Positions 1 through 8,466 of a stretch of DNA of 48,174 nt are shown here, one piece after another (the first letter of the stretch is position 1; every line of letters starts with the position of its first letter). The notes beneath the pieces are model-generated. The model had not been told where the DNA came from and searched no databases. It was given only the letters and a program-made list of their open reading frames with translations. A program made the position numbers and the translations under genes. Source of the DNA: Heyndrickxia sporothermodurans. GTDB lineage: Bacteria; Bacillota; Bacilli; Bacillales; Bacillaceae_C. The DNA is taken from the NCBI RefSeq assembly GCF_016785185.1, contig NZ_JAEKDY010000013.1, one strand, 5' to 3'.

Positions 1-360
1 AAACTTCGATATTGGCGAAAGAAAGGAATACAAAATAAAGTCGAAGAAATGGCCCATTACCTAGGAATGAGAATTTCAAGGATTAACGCTCGAAATACAA
101 GTGCTTTAGCATTTGATGGCTCTGGAAAAGTGCAACGAAATGCTAAAAAGGACCTCGCTACGTTTACAACAGGAAAAGTGTATCATGCAGATTTACAAGC
201 TTCATATAATATAGGGGCCCGTTATTTTATTCGTGCCATTCAAAAATCCATTTCTGAAAAGAAATGGTTGACTCTTCAGGCAAAAGTTCCTGAATTGTCA
301 AAAAGAACTGAACAAACCTTGTCTTCATTCATTAGTCTGAATCAAGCGCTAGAGACATGA
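1..360 (+). CDS. tnpB: TnpB / OrfB (IS200/IS605-type) C-terminal part, cut by the window edge
   Basis: The reading frame is open from base 1 and ends at 360, so only about the last 119 codons are present. The motif DLQASYNIGARYF contains the third acidic residue of the RuvC-like nuclease core of TnpB, and the segments GMRISRINARNTS and AFDGSGKV are typical of the same C-terminal region. No CxxC zinc-ribbon cysteines are visible in the part shown. TnpB is an RNA-guided nuclease carried by IS200/IS605 elements, and its guide RNA usually overlaps the 3' end of the gene and runs into the right end of the element. The 190 bases after the stop have no other gene and could hold that end. Whether the element is intact cannot be judged, because its 5' part lies outside the window. 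Confidence 0.85.
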   Translation, partial: KLRYWRKKGIQNKVEEMAHYLGMRISRINARNTSALAFDGSGKVQRNAKKDLATFTTGKVYHADLQASYNIGARYFIRAIQKSISEKKWLTLQAKVPELSKRTEQTLSSFISLNQALET

Positions 361-553
361 AAGGTGTCTTACCTGCTGATTTTGTACTGTATTTAAGATA
401 AGGGATGCTCCATCAAAATCTATGATTTACTTGGAGAGGTTCACCAAAAAATAGGAAAATGTACTTACGAAAAATTCTAACTATTTGAGTTGTTATCGGT
501 TATAGTAAATAGTATCAACGTAAAAGATTTACGAGAAACAAGGGAGTGTTTTG

Positions 554-2341
554 ATGATTACCTATGCATCAAGAAGTGATGTGCCGGAGGGTGAAAAGTG
601 GAAATTAGAGGATATTTATCCTTCTATAGAAGAGTGGGAAGCAGATGTACAAAAGATCGGACAAATGGCAGAAGGATTGAAGAAATACGATGGGAATATC
701 CATAATGGCCAAACTTTATTATCCTATTTGTCAGAAAACGAAAAGGTATCTTTTTCTTTTAACAAAGTAGCTGCCTATGCAATGTTACAAGTAGATATTG
801 ATACACGTAATTCATTTGCCCAGTCACTACAAGATCGCACCAAGCAATTAGGTGTAAAATTGAGTGCGGCCACTTCTTTTTTTATGCCATTTCTATTAAG
901 TTTGGAAGAAGCTACATTAAAGAAGTATATAGCAGAAGCAGAGGGTTTAACTTATTTTGAAAAGGATTTGTTTGAAGCGTACCGCTATAAAGCACATGTG
1001 TTAAGTAAAGAAAAGGAAGAAGTCATCTCGCAATTAGGAGAAGCACTTTCATCACCCAGTCATACATATAGCATGATAAACAATGCAGATATTAAATTTG
1101 GAGAAGTGACCAATGAGGATGGGAAAAAAGTAGAACTTACACGAGGGATGTACTCCAAACTGATTGAAAATAAGGATCGGGACAAACGAAAAGAAGCATA
1201 TAAAGCCTATTACCAACCATACGTTCAATTGAAAAACTCGATTGCATCCACTTTAGCAGCAGCGGTGAAAAATAATGCCACGATTGCACGAATGCGAAAC
1301 TATCCTTCCGCATTGGAAAAGGCATTATTTAGTGATTCCGTTCCAAAGGAAGTATATGAAAATTTAATTGCAACGACTAAAGCGCATATCGCACCAATGC
1401 ATCGCTACTCGGAAATACGTAAAGAAATGCTCGGTGTGGAGGAACTGCGCCAATATGATTTATCTGTTCCTCTAGTGGAAGGGGCTGAACAAGACATCTG
1501 CTTTGAACAAGCATATGCCACGATGCTTAAAGCGCTTTCGCCACTCGGGGAAGAGTATACGAGAACACTGGAGTCCTTTAAAGATGCAAGATATATTGAT
1601 GTGCGGGAAACACCCGGAAAACGTACAGGTGCCTATAATTTAGGCGTATATGGGGTACATCCATTTGTCTTATTAAATCATCATGATGACTTAAATAGTT
1701 TATTTACACTCGTGCATGAAATGGGTCATGCAATGCACAGTCACTTCTCACATAAAACTCAGCCGCAAATTACAGCAAAATATAGCATTTTTGTAGCAGA
1801 AGTTGCTTCAACAGTAAATGAAGTATTGCTCATTCACTATTTACTTGAACAAGTAGAGGATGAAAAAGTGCGAAAATACCTGATCAATCATTTTATTGAT
1901 AAATTTAAAGGAACACTATTTACCCAAGTAATGTTTGCCGAGTTTGAAAAAATTACTCATGAGAAAGCTGAAAAGGGAGAAGCATTAAATGCGAACGTGT
2001 TCAGTGAGATCTATGAATCATTATTCCGCGAATATAATGGAGATTGCGTTGTTTTCGATGATGAGGTGAAATATGGTTGGTCGAGAATTCCTCACTTCTA
2101 TCGCCCATTTTACGTTTATAAATATGCAACAGGCTTTGCATCTGCTATCCATTTAGCGGATAGAATTTTAAAAGGAGACCAAGAAACATTAGCATCCTAC
2201 CTTGAATTTTTGAAAAGTGGAAGTTCGGATTATCCGCTTGGACTATTGAAAAAAACAGGTGTCGACTTAACATCACCAGAGCCGATACAAAATGCGCTGA
2301 AGCAATTTAGTGAATTGGTGGATGAATTTGCGAAAATGTAA
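554..2341 (+). CDS. pepF: Oligoendopeptidase F (M3 family zinc metallopeptidase)
   Basis: A 595-residue cytosolic oligopeptidase that cuts short peptides of roughly 7 to 17 residues. The zinc site HEMGHAMH (HExxH, near residue 387) is intact, and the length matches the family, which is close to 600 residues. The N-terminal helical region precedes the M3 catalytic domain in the usual order. The ORF can start at TTG 551 or ATG 554; the ATG is preferred because GGGAG at 542-546 lies 7 bases before it. It stands alone and ends in a strong terminator at 2383. Roles reported for relatives include peptide turnover and, when overexpressed, interference with signal peptides of the sporulation phosphorelay. 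The family is certain, the physiological role is not. Confidence 0.95.
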   Translation: MITYASRSDVPEGEKWKLEDIYPSIEEWEADVQKIGQMAEGLKKYDGNIHNGQTLLSYLSENEKVSFSFNKVAAYAMLQVDIDTRNSFAQSLQDRTKQLGVKLSAATSFFMPFLLSLEEATLKKYIAEAEGLTYFEKDLFEAYRYKAHVLSKEKEEVISQLGEALSSPSHTYSMINNADIKFGEVTNEDGKKVELTRGMYSKLIENKDRDKRKEAYKAYYQPYVQLKNSIASTLAAAVKNNATIARMRNYPSALEKALFSDSVPKEVYENLIATTKAHIAPMHRYSEIRKEMLGVEELRQYDLSVPLVEGAEQDICFEQAYATMLKALSPLGEEYTRTLESFKDARYIDVRETPGKRTGAYNLGVYGVHPFVLLNHHDDLNSLFTLVHEMGHAMHSHFSHKTQPQITAKYSIFVAEVASTVNEVLLIHYLLEQVEDEKVRKYLINHFIDKFKGTLFTQVMFAEFEKITHEKAEKGEALNANVFSEIYESLFREYNGDCVVFDDEVKYGWSRIPHFYRPFYVYKYATGFASAIHLADRILKGDQETLASYLEFLKSGSSDYPLGLLKKTGVDLTSPEPIQNALKQFSELVDEFAKM

Positions 2342-2382
2342 GTAGGTGTCCCTGATTTTATGAAAATACATTGAATAAAACG

Positions 2383-2412
2383 GACCAAATCGTATATCGA
2401 TTTGGTCTTTTT
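2383..2412 (+). terminator. Rho-independent terminator of pepF
   Basis: GACCAAATCG and CGATTTGGTC form a perfect 10-bp stem with a 5-base loop, followed by five T. It lies 42 bases after the pepF stop. Confidence 0.9.
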
Positions 2413-2465
2413 GATTGCTTTGTTTTCTAGTTCCGCTAATATCAAGACGAAGTTGTGATAGGATT

Positions 2466-2760
2466 TCATGGAAAGAAGGGAAAAATGTATAAGGAAGGAA
2501 TGGATGCATATAGTTTCTCATGGAAAGAAGGGAAAAATGTATAAGGAAAGAGAGGATACGTATAGATTTTTATGGGAAGAAGGGAAAATGTATAAGGAAA
2601 GGGAGGATGCGTATAGATTTTCATGGGAAGAGGGAAAAATGTATAAGGAAAGGGAGGATACGTATAGATTTTCATGGGGAGAAAGAAAAAATGTATAAGA
2701 GAAGAGAGGATGCGTATAAATTTTTATGGGAAGAAAGAAAAAATGTATAAGCATAGAGCC
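2466..2760. repeat. Tandem 52-bp repeat array, family A, copy 1
   Basis: About 5.5 direct copies of a purine-rich unit whose recognisable core is AAAATGTATAAGGAAAG, followed by GGATGCGTATAGATTTT. The same point of the unit (C/TATGG) recurs at 2467, 2519, 2571, 2622, 2673 and 2725, giving periods of 52, 52, 51, 51 and 52 bp. All positions of the unit are conserved, so there are no spacer-like segments. The array lies between the pepF terminator and the convergent methyltransferase gene. Open frames exist on both strands of the array, but their peptides are simple repeats out of register with each other, and no ribosome binding site sets a start; they are not regarded as genes. The same family recurs at 23526-23730. 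Confidence 0.95.
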
Positions 2761-2763
2761 GAT

Positions 2764-2804
2764 CCTTATACATTTTCATAGATTCAACGCCAAAATGTAT
2801 AAGG
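2764..2804. repeat. Inverted repeat closing array A1
   Basis: CCTTATACATTTT (2764-2776) and AAAATGTATAAGG (2792-2804) form a perfect 13-bp stem with a 15-base loop. The right arm is the core of the family A unit and the left arm is an inverted copy of it, so the array ends in a snap-back structure. There is no T run on either side, so it is not a clear terminator. Confidence 0.85.
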
Positions 2805-2865
2805 AAGCCTAGGTATATACATTCTTCTAAAATGAATCAAATTAAGAAATAGACCAATCTTATAA

Positions 2866-3642
2866 TTATTTTTTATCCGCCTTCCAAATCGTCCAACGAT
2901 CTTTTTCAACAATCGGTTGATGGCCGGGTAACTTTTCCTTCAGATAATCGACTAGGTCTTGCAATTGATAATCATTTAGCTCATGAAGGATGGAACGACC
3001 TGTTCGATTTATTACATCATCAAAAAGTTCTTGCCGCGTTTTATAGTTCCTCCTTGTTTCCCACAATGTATGTTCAGAAAATGTTTCAAAGCCAGTGTGC
3101 TTCAATGCATCACGAACATTCTCGCCGGAATGTCTTCGCGAAATTTCCTTTTCTACTAACTGTGGGTATTTTGTAAAAAAATATCCCCTAATATGTTCAG
3201 TACTTCCTTCAACTAAGCAATCATCAGGTGTACGATCTTGAATCATGCATGAGCCTCCACGTTTTAATATACGAAAGATTTCTTGAAAACAAGTTTCAAT
3301 ATCATTTAGATGATGGATAACTGCACGTATGAGCACGATATCGTATTGTTCACTAGGCAATCCCGTTTGTAAGGCATTGCCTAGCCTGAATTCAATATTT
3401 TGATAGGATTGCAAATTAACTTTTGCAGCAGAAAGCATCTTTTCTGAAAAATCCAGGCAGGTTACATGCAAGGCCCCCATATCTGCTAGAGCTTTTGCAT
3501 AAATTCCACCGCCACAACCGATATCTAGCACTCTTTTTCCTTTAATATCGCATATCTGCTTAACAAATTGTATCCAAGAAGAGTCCGCTTCTCTTCTTGC
3601 ATAGGTAAAATGGTCGTTTGGATTCTGAAAATTGATTGTCAT
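2866..3642 (-). CDS. Class I SAM-dependent methyltransferase
   Basis: A 258-residue protein with a Rossmann-type methyltransferase fold. Motif I is VLDIGCGGGIYAKAL near residue 40, followed by the acidic residue of motif II (TCLDFSEKML) and a motif-IV-like segment (YDIVLIRAVIHHL). The order fits the Methyltransf_11/25 families, which act on small molecules such as quinones, lipids or other metabolites; the substrate cannot be told. TTG 3648 is another possible start, but ATG 3642 has GGGAGGG at a better distance. The gene faces pepF across repeat array A1 and is divergent from katA. No partner genes suggest a pathway. Confidence 0.85.
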   Translation of the reverse strand: MTINFQNPNDHFTYARREADSSWIQFVKQICDIKGKRVLDIGCGGGIYAKALADMGALHVTCLDFSEKMLSAAKVNLQSYQNIEFRLGNALQTGLPSEQYDIVLIRAVIHHLNDIETCFQEIFRILKRGGSCMIQDRTPDDCLVEGSTEHIRGYFFTKYPQLVEKEISRRHSGENVRDALKHTGFETFSEHTLWETRRNYKTRQELFDDVINRTGRSILHELNDYQLQDLVDYLKEKLPGHQPIVEKDRWTIWKADKK

Positions 3643-3815
3643 CGCCAATCCCTCCCTGTTCTTGCTTTTAGATTAGCTCTATATATTTCATTAGTAAATT
3701 TAATAATTTTTATAAATACCCATAAGTATTTGTTATTTTGGACATAAATCTTGTACTTATGAATAACATGTGTAGTGGGAAAGAGAGAGGTAATCATTTA
3801 GTATTTCTTACTAAA

Positions 3816-3830
3816 TTATAATAATTATAA
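3816..3830. promoter_or_regulatory. PerR box upstream of katA
   Basis: TTATAATAATTATAA matches the published PerR consensus TTATAATNATTATAA at every position. It ends 7 bases before the -35 element of the katA promoter. PerR is the metal-dependent peroxide repressor of Bacillus and katA is one of its standard targets. Confidence 0.9.
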
Positions 3831-3837
3831 AAAAGTA

Positions 3838-3865
3838 TTGATTTTATTTTAATAAGTGTTATTAT
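3838..3865 (+). promoter_or_regulatory. Likely sigma-A promoter of katA
   Basis: TTGATT (3838-3843) and TATTAT (3860-3865) are separated by 16 bp, just downstream of the PerR box. Confidence 0.6.
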
Positions 3866-3902
3866 TGTTTCATAGTCAAAATAACTTGATGAGGTGATTT
3901 GA

Positions 3903-5357
3903 TTGAGTACAAATAAGAAGCTAACGACAAGTTGGGGTGCACCAGTAGGAGATAATCAAAATTCAATGACAGCTGGCTCCCGTGGACCAACATTAATTCA
4001 AGATGTACATTTGCTAGAAAAATTAGCTCATTTTAATAGAGAACGTGTACCAGAACGTGTTGTTCATGCCAAAGGTGCGGGTGCACACGGATATTTTGAA
4101 GTAACAAATGATGTTTCACAATACACGAAAGCAAAAGTATTTAATGGAGTGGGTAAACGTACACCATTATTCATCCGTTTCTCAACAGTAGCTGGTGAAA
4201 ATGGTTCTGCTGATACAGTTCGTGATCCTCGCGGCTTTGCAGTTAAATTTTATACAGAGGATGGCAACTACGATATCGTAGGGAATAACACCCCTGTTTT
4301 CTTTATTCGTGATGCAATCAAATTCCCTGATTTCATTCATACACAAAAGCGTGATCCGCAAACACATTTGAAAAACCCTACAGCGATTTGGGATTTCTGG
4401 TCTTTATCACCTGAATCTTTACATCAAGTAACGATTTTGATGTCTGACCGTGGAATACCTGCTACATTCCGCCATATGCATGGCTACGGAAGCCATACAT
4501 TTAAATGGGTGAATGAAGAAGGCGAAGGCGTTTGGATTAAATATCATTTTAGAACTGAACAAGGTGTGAAAAACTTAGCACCTGATTTAGCGGCTAAATT
4601 AGCGGGAGAAAATCCTGATTATCATACAGAAGATCTATTTAATGCGATTGAAAAAGGAGACTTTCCTGAATGGAAGTTATATGTACAAATTATGCCTCTA
4701 GAGGACGCTAATACGTATCGCTTTGATCCATTTGATGTGACGAAGGTATGGTCACAAAAAGACTATCCATTAATTGAAGTCGGTCGAATGGTGCTTGATC
4801 GTAATCCGGAAAACTATTTTGCTGAAGTCGAACAAGCGACATTCTCACCTGGAACATTAGTACCTGGTGTCGATGTATCACCAGATAAGATGTTGCAAGG
4901 CCGTTTGTTTGCATATGCTGATGCCCACCGTTACCGTGTAGGTGCGAACCATAATCAATTACCAATCAACCGTCCGAAAAATGAAGTGAATAACTATCAA
5001 CGTGATGGCCAAATGCGTTTTGGTAATAATGGTGGAGGCTCCGTATATTACGAACCAAATAGCTTCGATGGGCCGGCAGAATCACCGGAAGACAAACAGG
5101 CTGCTTATGCTGTTTCGGGATATGCGGATGCTGTTGCTTATGATCAATTCGACCATTATACTCAAGCGGGTGATTTGTATCGTTTGCTAAGTGAGGAAGA
5201 GCGTACACGCTTAGTTGCAAATATCGTTGAAGCAATGAAGCCTGTGAAGGTAGAAGAAATTAAGCTTCGTCAAATTCAGCATTTTTATAAAGCAGATCCG
5301 GAATATGGAAATCGCATAGCTGAAGGTCTAGGATTACCTCTACCTCAAGAAGTTTAA
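3903..5357 (+). CDS. katA: Heme catalase, small-subunit type (peroxide-induced)
   Basis: A 484-residue monofunctional catalase that turns hydrogen peroxide into water and oxygen in the cytosol. The distal heme histidine is H55 in RVVHAKGAGAHGYF, the catalytic Asn region IVGNNTPVFFIRD follows, and the proximal heme ligand is Y338 in RLFAYADAHRYR. Length and order fit clade 3 bacterial catalases such as B. subtilis KatA. The start is TTG 3903, set by GAGGTG six bases upstream; no in-frame ATG near it fits. The perfect PerR box implies derepression by peroxide and by loss of iron or manganese occupancy of PerR. It is followed by a terminator at 5418. Confidence 0.97.
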   Translation: MSTNKKLTTSWGAPVGDNQNSMTAGSRGPTLIQDVHLLEKLAHFNRERVPERVVHAKGAGAHGYFEVTNDVSQYTKAKVFNGVGKRTPLFIRFSTVAGENGSADTVRDPRGFAVKFYTEDGNYDIVGNNTPVFFIRDAIKFPDFIHTQKRDPQTHLKNPTAIWDFWSLSPESLHQVTILMSDRGIPATFRHMHGYGSHTFKWVNEEGEGVWIKYHFRTEQGVKNLAPDLAAKLAGENPDYHTEDLFNAIEKGDFPEWKLYVQIMPLEDANTYRFDPFDVTKVWSQKDYPLIEVGRMVLDRNPENYFAEVEQATFSPGTLVPGVDVSPDKMLQGRLFAYADAHRYRVGANHNQLPINRPKNEVNNYQRDGQMRFGNNGGGSVYYEPNSFDGPAESPEDKQAAYAVSGYADAVAYDQFDHYTQAGDLYRLLSEEERTRLVANIVEAMKPVKVEEIKLRQIQHFYKADPEYGNRIAEGLGLPLPQEV

Positions 5358-5417
5358 TAGCATATTTATAAAAGTAGTATAGCAATTCTCAATTTAATTC
5401 TCAAATTCTCAGGTTAG

Positions 5418-5452
5418 AATAGGTATCCGTTCGCAGGCGGGTACCTATTTTT
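5418..5452 (+). terminator. Rho-independent terminator of katA
   Basis: AATAGGTATCCG and CGGGTACCTATT pair over 12 bp with one G-T pair, an 8-base loop and a run of T. Confidence 0.85.
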
Positions 5453-5505
5453 AAATAGTGCATATTTTATATAAGGTGATCGTAGTGTAAAAGGAGTGTT
5501 TGAAT

Positions 5506-5616
5506 ATGATAAACAAAACGATTTGTCCTATATGTCATACAAAAATAAAGTACTTGAAACATAGTATTCTTTGTAAATGCGGGATGAAATGTAAAACCAA
5601 AAAAACAATTGCTTAG
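5506..5616 (+). CDS. Small cysteine-rich protein, 36 residues, zinc-ribbon-like
   Basis: The short ORF starts at ATG 5506 with AAGGAG at 5491-5496, nine bases upstream, and ends at TAG 5614-5616. It encodes a basic peptide with five cysteines: CPIC near the N-terminus and CKCGMKC near residues 25-29. Paired CxxC and CxC motifs suggest a bound metal ion or a very small zinc ribbon. No family is recognised. It sits alone between the katA terminator and the methionine gamma-lyase gene, in the same direction as both. The ribosome binding site and cysteine spacing support a real gene, but it is too short to be sure. Confidence 0.6.
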   Translation: MINKTICPICHTKIKYLKHSILCKCGMKCKTKKTIA

Positions 5617-5663
5617 TTATAAATGATCAGTTTAATTATCAATGTACCACTCCTTCCTAATTG

Positions 5664-5677
5664 TGAAAACGCTTCCA
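5664..5677. promoter_or_regulatory. Candidate cre (CcpA) site upstream of the methionine gamma-lyase gene
   Basis: TGAAAACGCTTCCA fits the cre consensus TGWAANCGNTNWCA at 13 of 14 positions. It lies 64 bases before the start codon. No clear -35/-10 pair could be placed around it, so its effect is an inference. Confidence 0.45.
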
Positions 5678-5740
5678 TTATCTTTTTAATTAGCATATGA
5701 TAGATATAGAGCTTCATATTTTTAGGGGGAGGTTACACAA

Positions 5741-6922
5741 ATGGGGAAGCAAAAGAGATTTGAAACAGAGGTTATTCATAGTGGATATGATTCGCTGCAA
5801 CATCAAGGCAGCCTTGTTCCGCCGCTATTTCAAACGTCCACCTTTACATTTCCGTCAGCCGCAGAGGGAGAACGTCGATTTGCGGGAGAGTCGGAGGGGT
5901 ATGTTTATTCACGTTTAGGAAATCCTACCGTAAAAGTACTTGAGGAAAGAATGGCAGCCTTGGAAAAAGGGGAGGTCGCACTTGCCTTCGGATCAGGAAT
6001 GGCTGCTGTATCTGCAACTCTTTTTTACTTAACAAAAACAGGTGATCACATTCTTTGTTCGGAAGGAATATATGGCTGTACATTTGGGCTGCTGCAATTA
6101 ATGAAAAAGAAGCATCAAATTCAGCATGATCTTATCCATTTTGCCGATGAAGAAACGGTCCGCGCAGCGATTCGCGATAATACAACCTGTATTTATATTG
6201 AAACACCGATTAATCCGACGATGAAGCTCGTAGATTTAGAGATGGTTTCTCGGGTTGCAAAGGAAAAAGGCATCCCGGTCGTCGTTGATAATACGTTTTG
6301 TTCTCCGTACTTACAGCAGCCATTAACATTAGGATGTGATTATGTCATCCATAGTGCAACGAAATATATTGGTGGACATGGTGACGTGATTGCTGGGATT
6401 GTCGTTGGCAGGAAGGAAGAAATGGGTGAAATGGCCATGACGACGCTGAAAGATATTGGGGGAATCATTAGCCCATTCGATGCCTGGTTGCTCATTAGAG
6501 GGTTAAAAACATTACCAGTGAGACTTGATCGCCATTGTGAAAATGCGAAAAAAATAGCAGTCCAACTGAAAAAGCATCCGAAAGTAAAGACGATGTACTT
6601 TCCTGGGGATCCGGATTTTCCACAATATGAGCTGGCTAATCGTCAAATGAAGCATCCTGGTGGAATGATCAGCTTTGAAATTGATGGAACAAAAGAAGAG
6701 GCCCAAGCCTTTTTAAATCATTGCCAATTAATTAAAATCGCTGTCAGCTTAGGTGATTCGGAATCACTCATTCAGCATCCAGCAACAATGACCCATGCAG
6801 TCGTACCTGAAGAGGAACGTTTGAAAATGGGGATAACCGACCAACTCATTCGTCTGTCTGTAGGGCTCGAAGCGTGGGAAGATATTTGGGAGGATTTACA
6901 ACAAGCGTTGGATCGGTTGTGA
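5741..6922 (+). CDS. Methionine gamma-lyase (PLP-dependent, Cys/Met metabolism family)
   Basis: A 393-residue PLP enzyme of the cystathionine gamma-synthase/lyase family. The PLP lysine is K208 in SATKYIGGHGD. Tyr and Arg of YSRLGNPT (near residue 56) are the residues that bind phosphate from the neighbouring subunit. C113 in GIYGCTFGLL occupies the place of the active-site cysteine that marks methionine gamma-lyases (C116 in the Pseudomonas enzyme), which favours breakdown of methionine to methanethiol, ammonia and 2-oxobutyrate over cystathionine cleavage. GGGAGG stands before ATG 5741. It is a single-gene unit with a terminator at 6937. Activity on cystathionine or homocysteine cannot be excluded. 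Confidence 0.85.
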   Translation: MGKQKRFETEVIHSGYDSLQHQGSLVPPLFQTSTFTFPSAAEGERRFAGESEGYVYSRLGNPTVKVLEERMAALEKGEVALAFGSGMAAVSATLFYLTKTGDHILCSEGIYGCTFGLLQLMKKKHQIQHDLIHFADEETVRAAIRDNTTCIYIETPINPTMKLVDLEMVSRVAKEKGIPVVVDNTFCSPYLQQPLTLGCDYVIHSATKYIGGHGDVIAGIVVGRKEEMGEMAMTTLKDIGGIISPFDAWLLIRGLKTLPVRLDRHCENAKKIAVQLKKHPKVKTMYFPGDPDFPQYELANRQMKHPGGMISFEIDGTKEEAQAFLNHCQLIKIAVSLGDSESLIQHPATMTHAVVPEEERLKMGITDQLIRLSVGLEAWEDIWEDLQQALDRL

Positions 6923-6936
6923 TATAGATGGAAAGA

Positions 6937-6976
6937 AGCAAACCAAATCTATGTGTGACTTGGTCTGCTTTTTTTT
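6937..6976 (+). terminator. Rho-independent terminator after the methionine gamma-lyase gene
   Basis: AAGCAAACCAA pairs with TTGGTCTGCTT with one mismatch and is followed by a run of T. Confidence 0.8.
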
Positions 6977-6984
6977 ATCCCAAG

Positions 6985-7340
6985 ATACGGGGAGATGGAA
7001 CGACGAGAGCAGTGGCGAAGTGCTCGAATCAGAGGGATGCGGGAAGATGAAACAACGAGAGCAGTGGCGAAGTGCTCGAATCAGAGGGATGCGGGAAGAT
7101 GAAACAACAAGAGCAGTGCTGAAGTTCCCGAATCAGAGGGATGCGGGAAGATGAAACAACGAGAGCAGTGGCGAAGTGCTCGAATCAGAGGGATGCGGGA
7201 AGATGAAACAACGAGAGCAGTGGCGAAGTGCTCGAATCAGAGGGATGCGGGAAGATGAAACAACAAGAGCAGTGGTGAAATGCTCGAATACGGGGGATGC
7301 GGAAAGATGGAACAATTAGAGTAGCAGCGAAGTACTCGAA
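6985..7340. repeat. Tandem 52-bp repeat array, family B
   Basis: Nearly seven direct copies of a unit containing CGAGAGCAGTGGCGAAGTGC, then TCGAATCAGAGGGATGCGGG. The same base recurs at 7004, 7056, 7108, 7160, 7212 and 7264, so the period is exactly 52 bp five times running; the last copies are more diverged. Each unit holds a short hairpin, GAGCA/TGCTC. The array fills most of the 564 bases between the lyase terminator and the 2-hydroxyacid dehydrogenase gene. Its sequence is unrelated to family A although the period is the same. Open frames across it on both strands are repeats of one peptide in different registers and are not regarded as genes. Confidence 0.95.
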
Positions 7341-7403
7341 TCCGAAAGATATGAGAAGATCAAAACAAATCTCCCGCTCACTCAGATTCAATTTCGCTCT
7401 AGA

Positions 7404-7418
7404 AGGTAATGATTATCA
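7404..7418. promoter_or_regulatory. Fur-box-like sequence upstream of the 2-hydroxyacid dehydrogenase gene
   Basis: AGGTAATGATTATCA matches 12 of the 14 defined positions of the 7-1-7 Fur/Zur-type box TGATAATNATTATCA. AT-rich DNA gives such matches by chance and the downstream genes are not classic iron genes. Confidence 0.3.
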
Positions 7419-7486
7419 AAATAAAAAAGGAAAACTCCAATTGTATCTAGAAGATATGGAGGGATACGACAAATGAGGTGTAAACA

Positions 7487-8455
7487 ATGAAACCAAAAAT
7501 TTATATAACTCGTAAAATACCAGAAGTGATTTACGATCAATTAACTGAGTTTGCGACCGTCCGTATGTGGGAAGAAGAGGAGACTCCAGTACCTAGGGAA
7601 CTTTTATTACAGGAAGTTCGCGATATCGAAGGGTTGTTCTGTCTTTTAACAGAAACGATCGATGAAGAAGTGATCCAACAGGCACCAAAGCTAAAAATCA
7701 TTAGTAATATGGCCGTAGGATTTAATAATATCGATGTGACATATGCTAATAAACAAGGCGTGATTGTGACGAATACTCCGGGAGTGCTCACAGAAACGAC
7801 TGCGGATCTTACTTTTGCATTAATGATGGCGACGGCAAGAAGAATCGTCGAAGCATCCGACTATTTACGTAAAGGTGATTGGAAAACATGGTCACCGATG
7901 CAACTAACAGGTAGAGATATTTATGGCGCCACACTAGGAATTATCGGAATGGGAAGGATTGGACAAGCGCTTGCTAGAAGAGCAAAAGGATTTGGAATGG
8001 ATATCCTTTACTATAATCGTTCCCGAAAAAATGAAATAGAAAAGAAATTAGGGGTTGAATACTGTGAATTTGAATCGCTACTACAACAAGCAGATTTCAT
8101 CAGTCTTCTACTTCCTTATAGTCCAGAGGTCCATCACTTAATAGGCGAAAAAGAATTTAAACAGATGAAAAAGACCGCAATTTTAATTAACACTGCACGG
8201 GGTGGAATTGTTGATGAAAGTGCTTTATATCATGCGTTGAAAAACGGTGAAATATGGGCTGCTGGCTTAGATGTTTTTGAAAAGGAACCGATTGATTTAG
8301 ATTCACCACTTTTATCATTGCCGAATGTGGTGACCCTTCCTCATATCGGAAGTGCAAGCGAAGCAACAAGACTAAAAATGGCTGAAATCGCAGCCAATAA
8401 TATCATTCAAGTGTTAAAGGGCGGCCAGCCAATAACACCAGTGAAAATAAAATGA
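7487..8455 (+). CDS. D-isomer-specific 2-hydroxyacid dehydrogenase (glyoxylate/hydroxypyruvate reductase type)
   Basis: A 322-residue NAD(P)-dependent oxidoreductase. The nucleotide-binding motif is GIIGMGRIGQALARR near residue 150. The catalytic set is R in NTARGGIVDE (near 236), E in DVFEKEPID (near 265) and H in LPHIGSASEAT (near 284). It resembles GyaR/GhrB-type glyoxylate or 2-ketogluconate reductases such as B. subtilis YvcT; the exact substrate is not fixed by sequence. N at the second position after the nucleotide-binding strand (YYNRSRKN) with following basic residues hints at NADPH use. The next gene starts 11 bases after its stop, so the two probably form an operon. Confidence 0.88.
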   Translation: MKPKIYITRKIPEVIYDQLTEFATVRMWEEEETPVPRELLLQEVRDIEGLFCLLTETIDEEVIQQAPKLKIISNMAVGFNNIDVTYANKQGVIVTNTPGVLTETTADLTFALMMATARRIVEASDYLRKGDWKTWSPMQLTGRDIYGATLGIIGMGRIGQALARRAKGFGMDILYYNRSRKNEIEKKLGVEYCEFESLLQQADFISLLLPYSPEVHHLIGEKEFKQMKKTAILINTARGGIVDESALYHALKNGEIWAAGLDVFEKEPIDLDSPLLSLPNVVTLPHIGSASEATRLKMAEIAANNIIQVLKGGQPITPVKIK

Positions 8456-8466
8456 GAGGTTAGACA

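Noticed and set aside
2466..2754. Open reading frames of 69 to 78 codons on both strands of repeat array A1
   Set aside because: They are repeat translations in shifting registers caused by the 52-bp unit, without ribosome binding sites or a plausible protein.
6985..7340. CRISPR array
   Set aside because: All 52 positions of the unit are conserved; there are no variable spacers and no cas genes. The same holds for the other arrays.
6951..7391. ORFs across repeat array B, on both strands
   Set aside because: Same reason: peptides are translations of the 52-bp unit and start inside the lyase terminator or the repeats.
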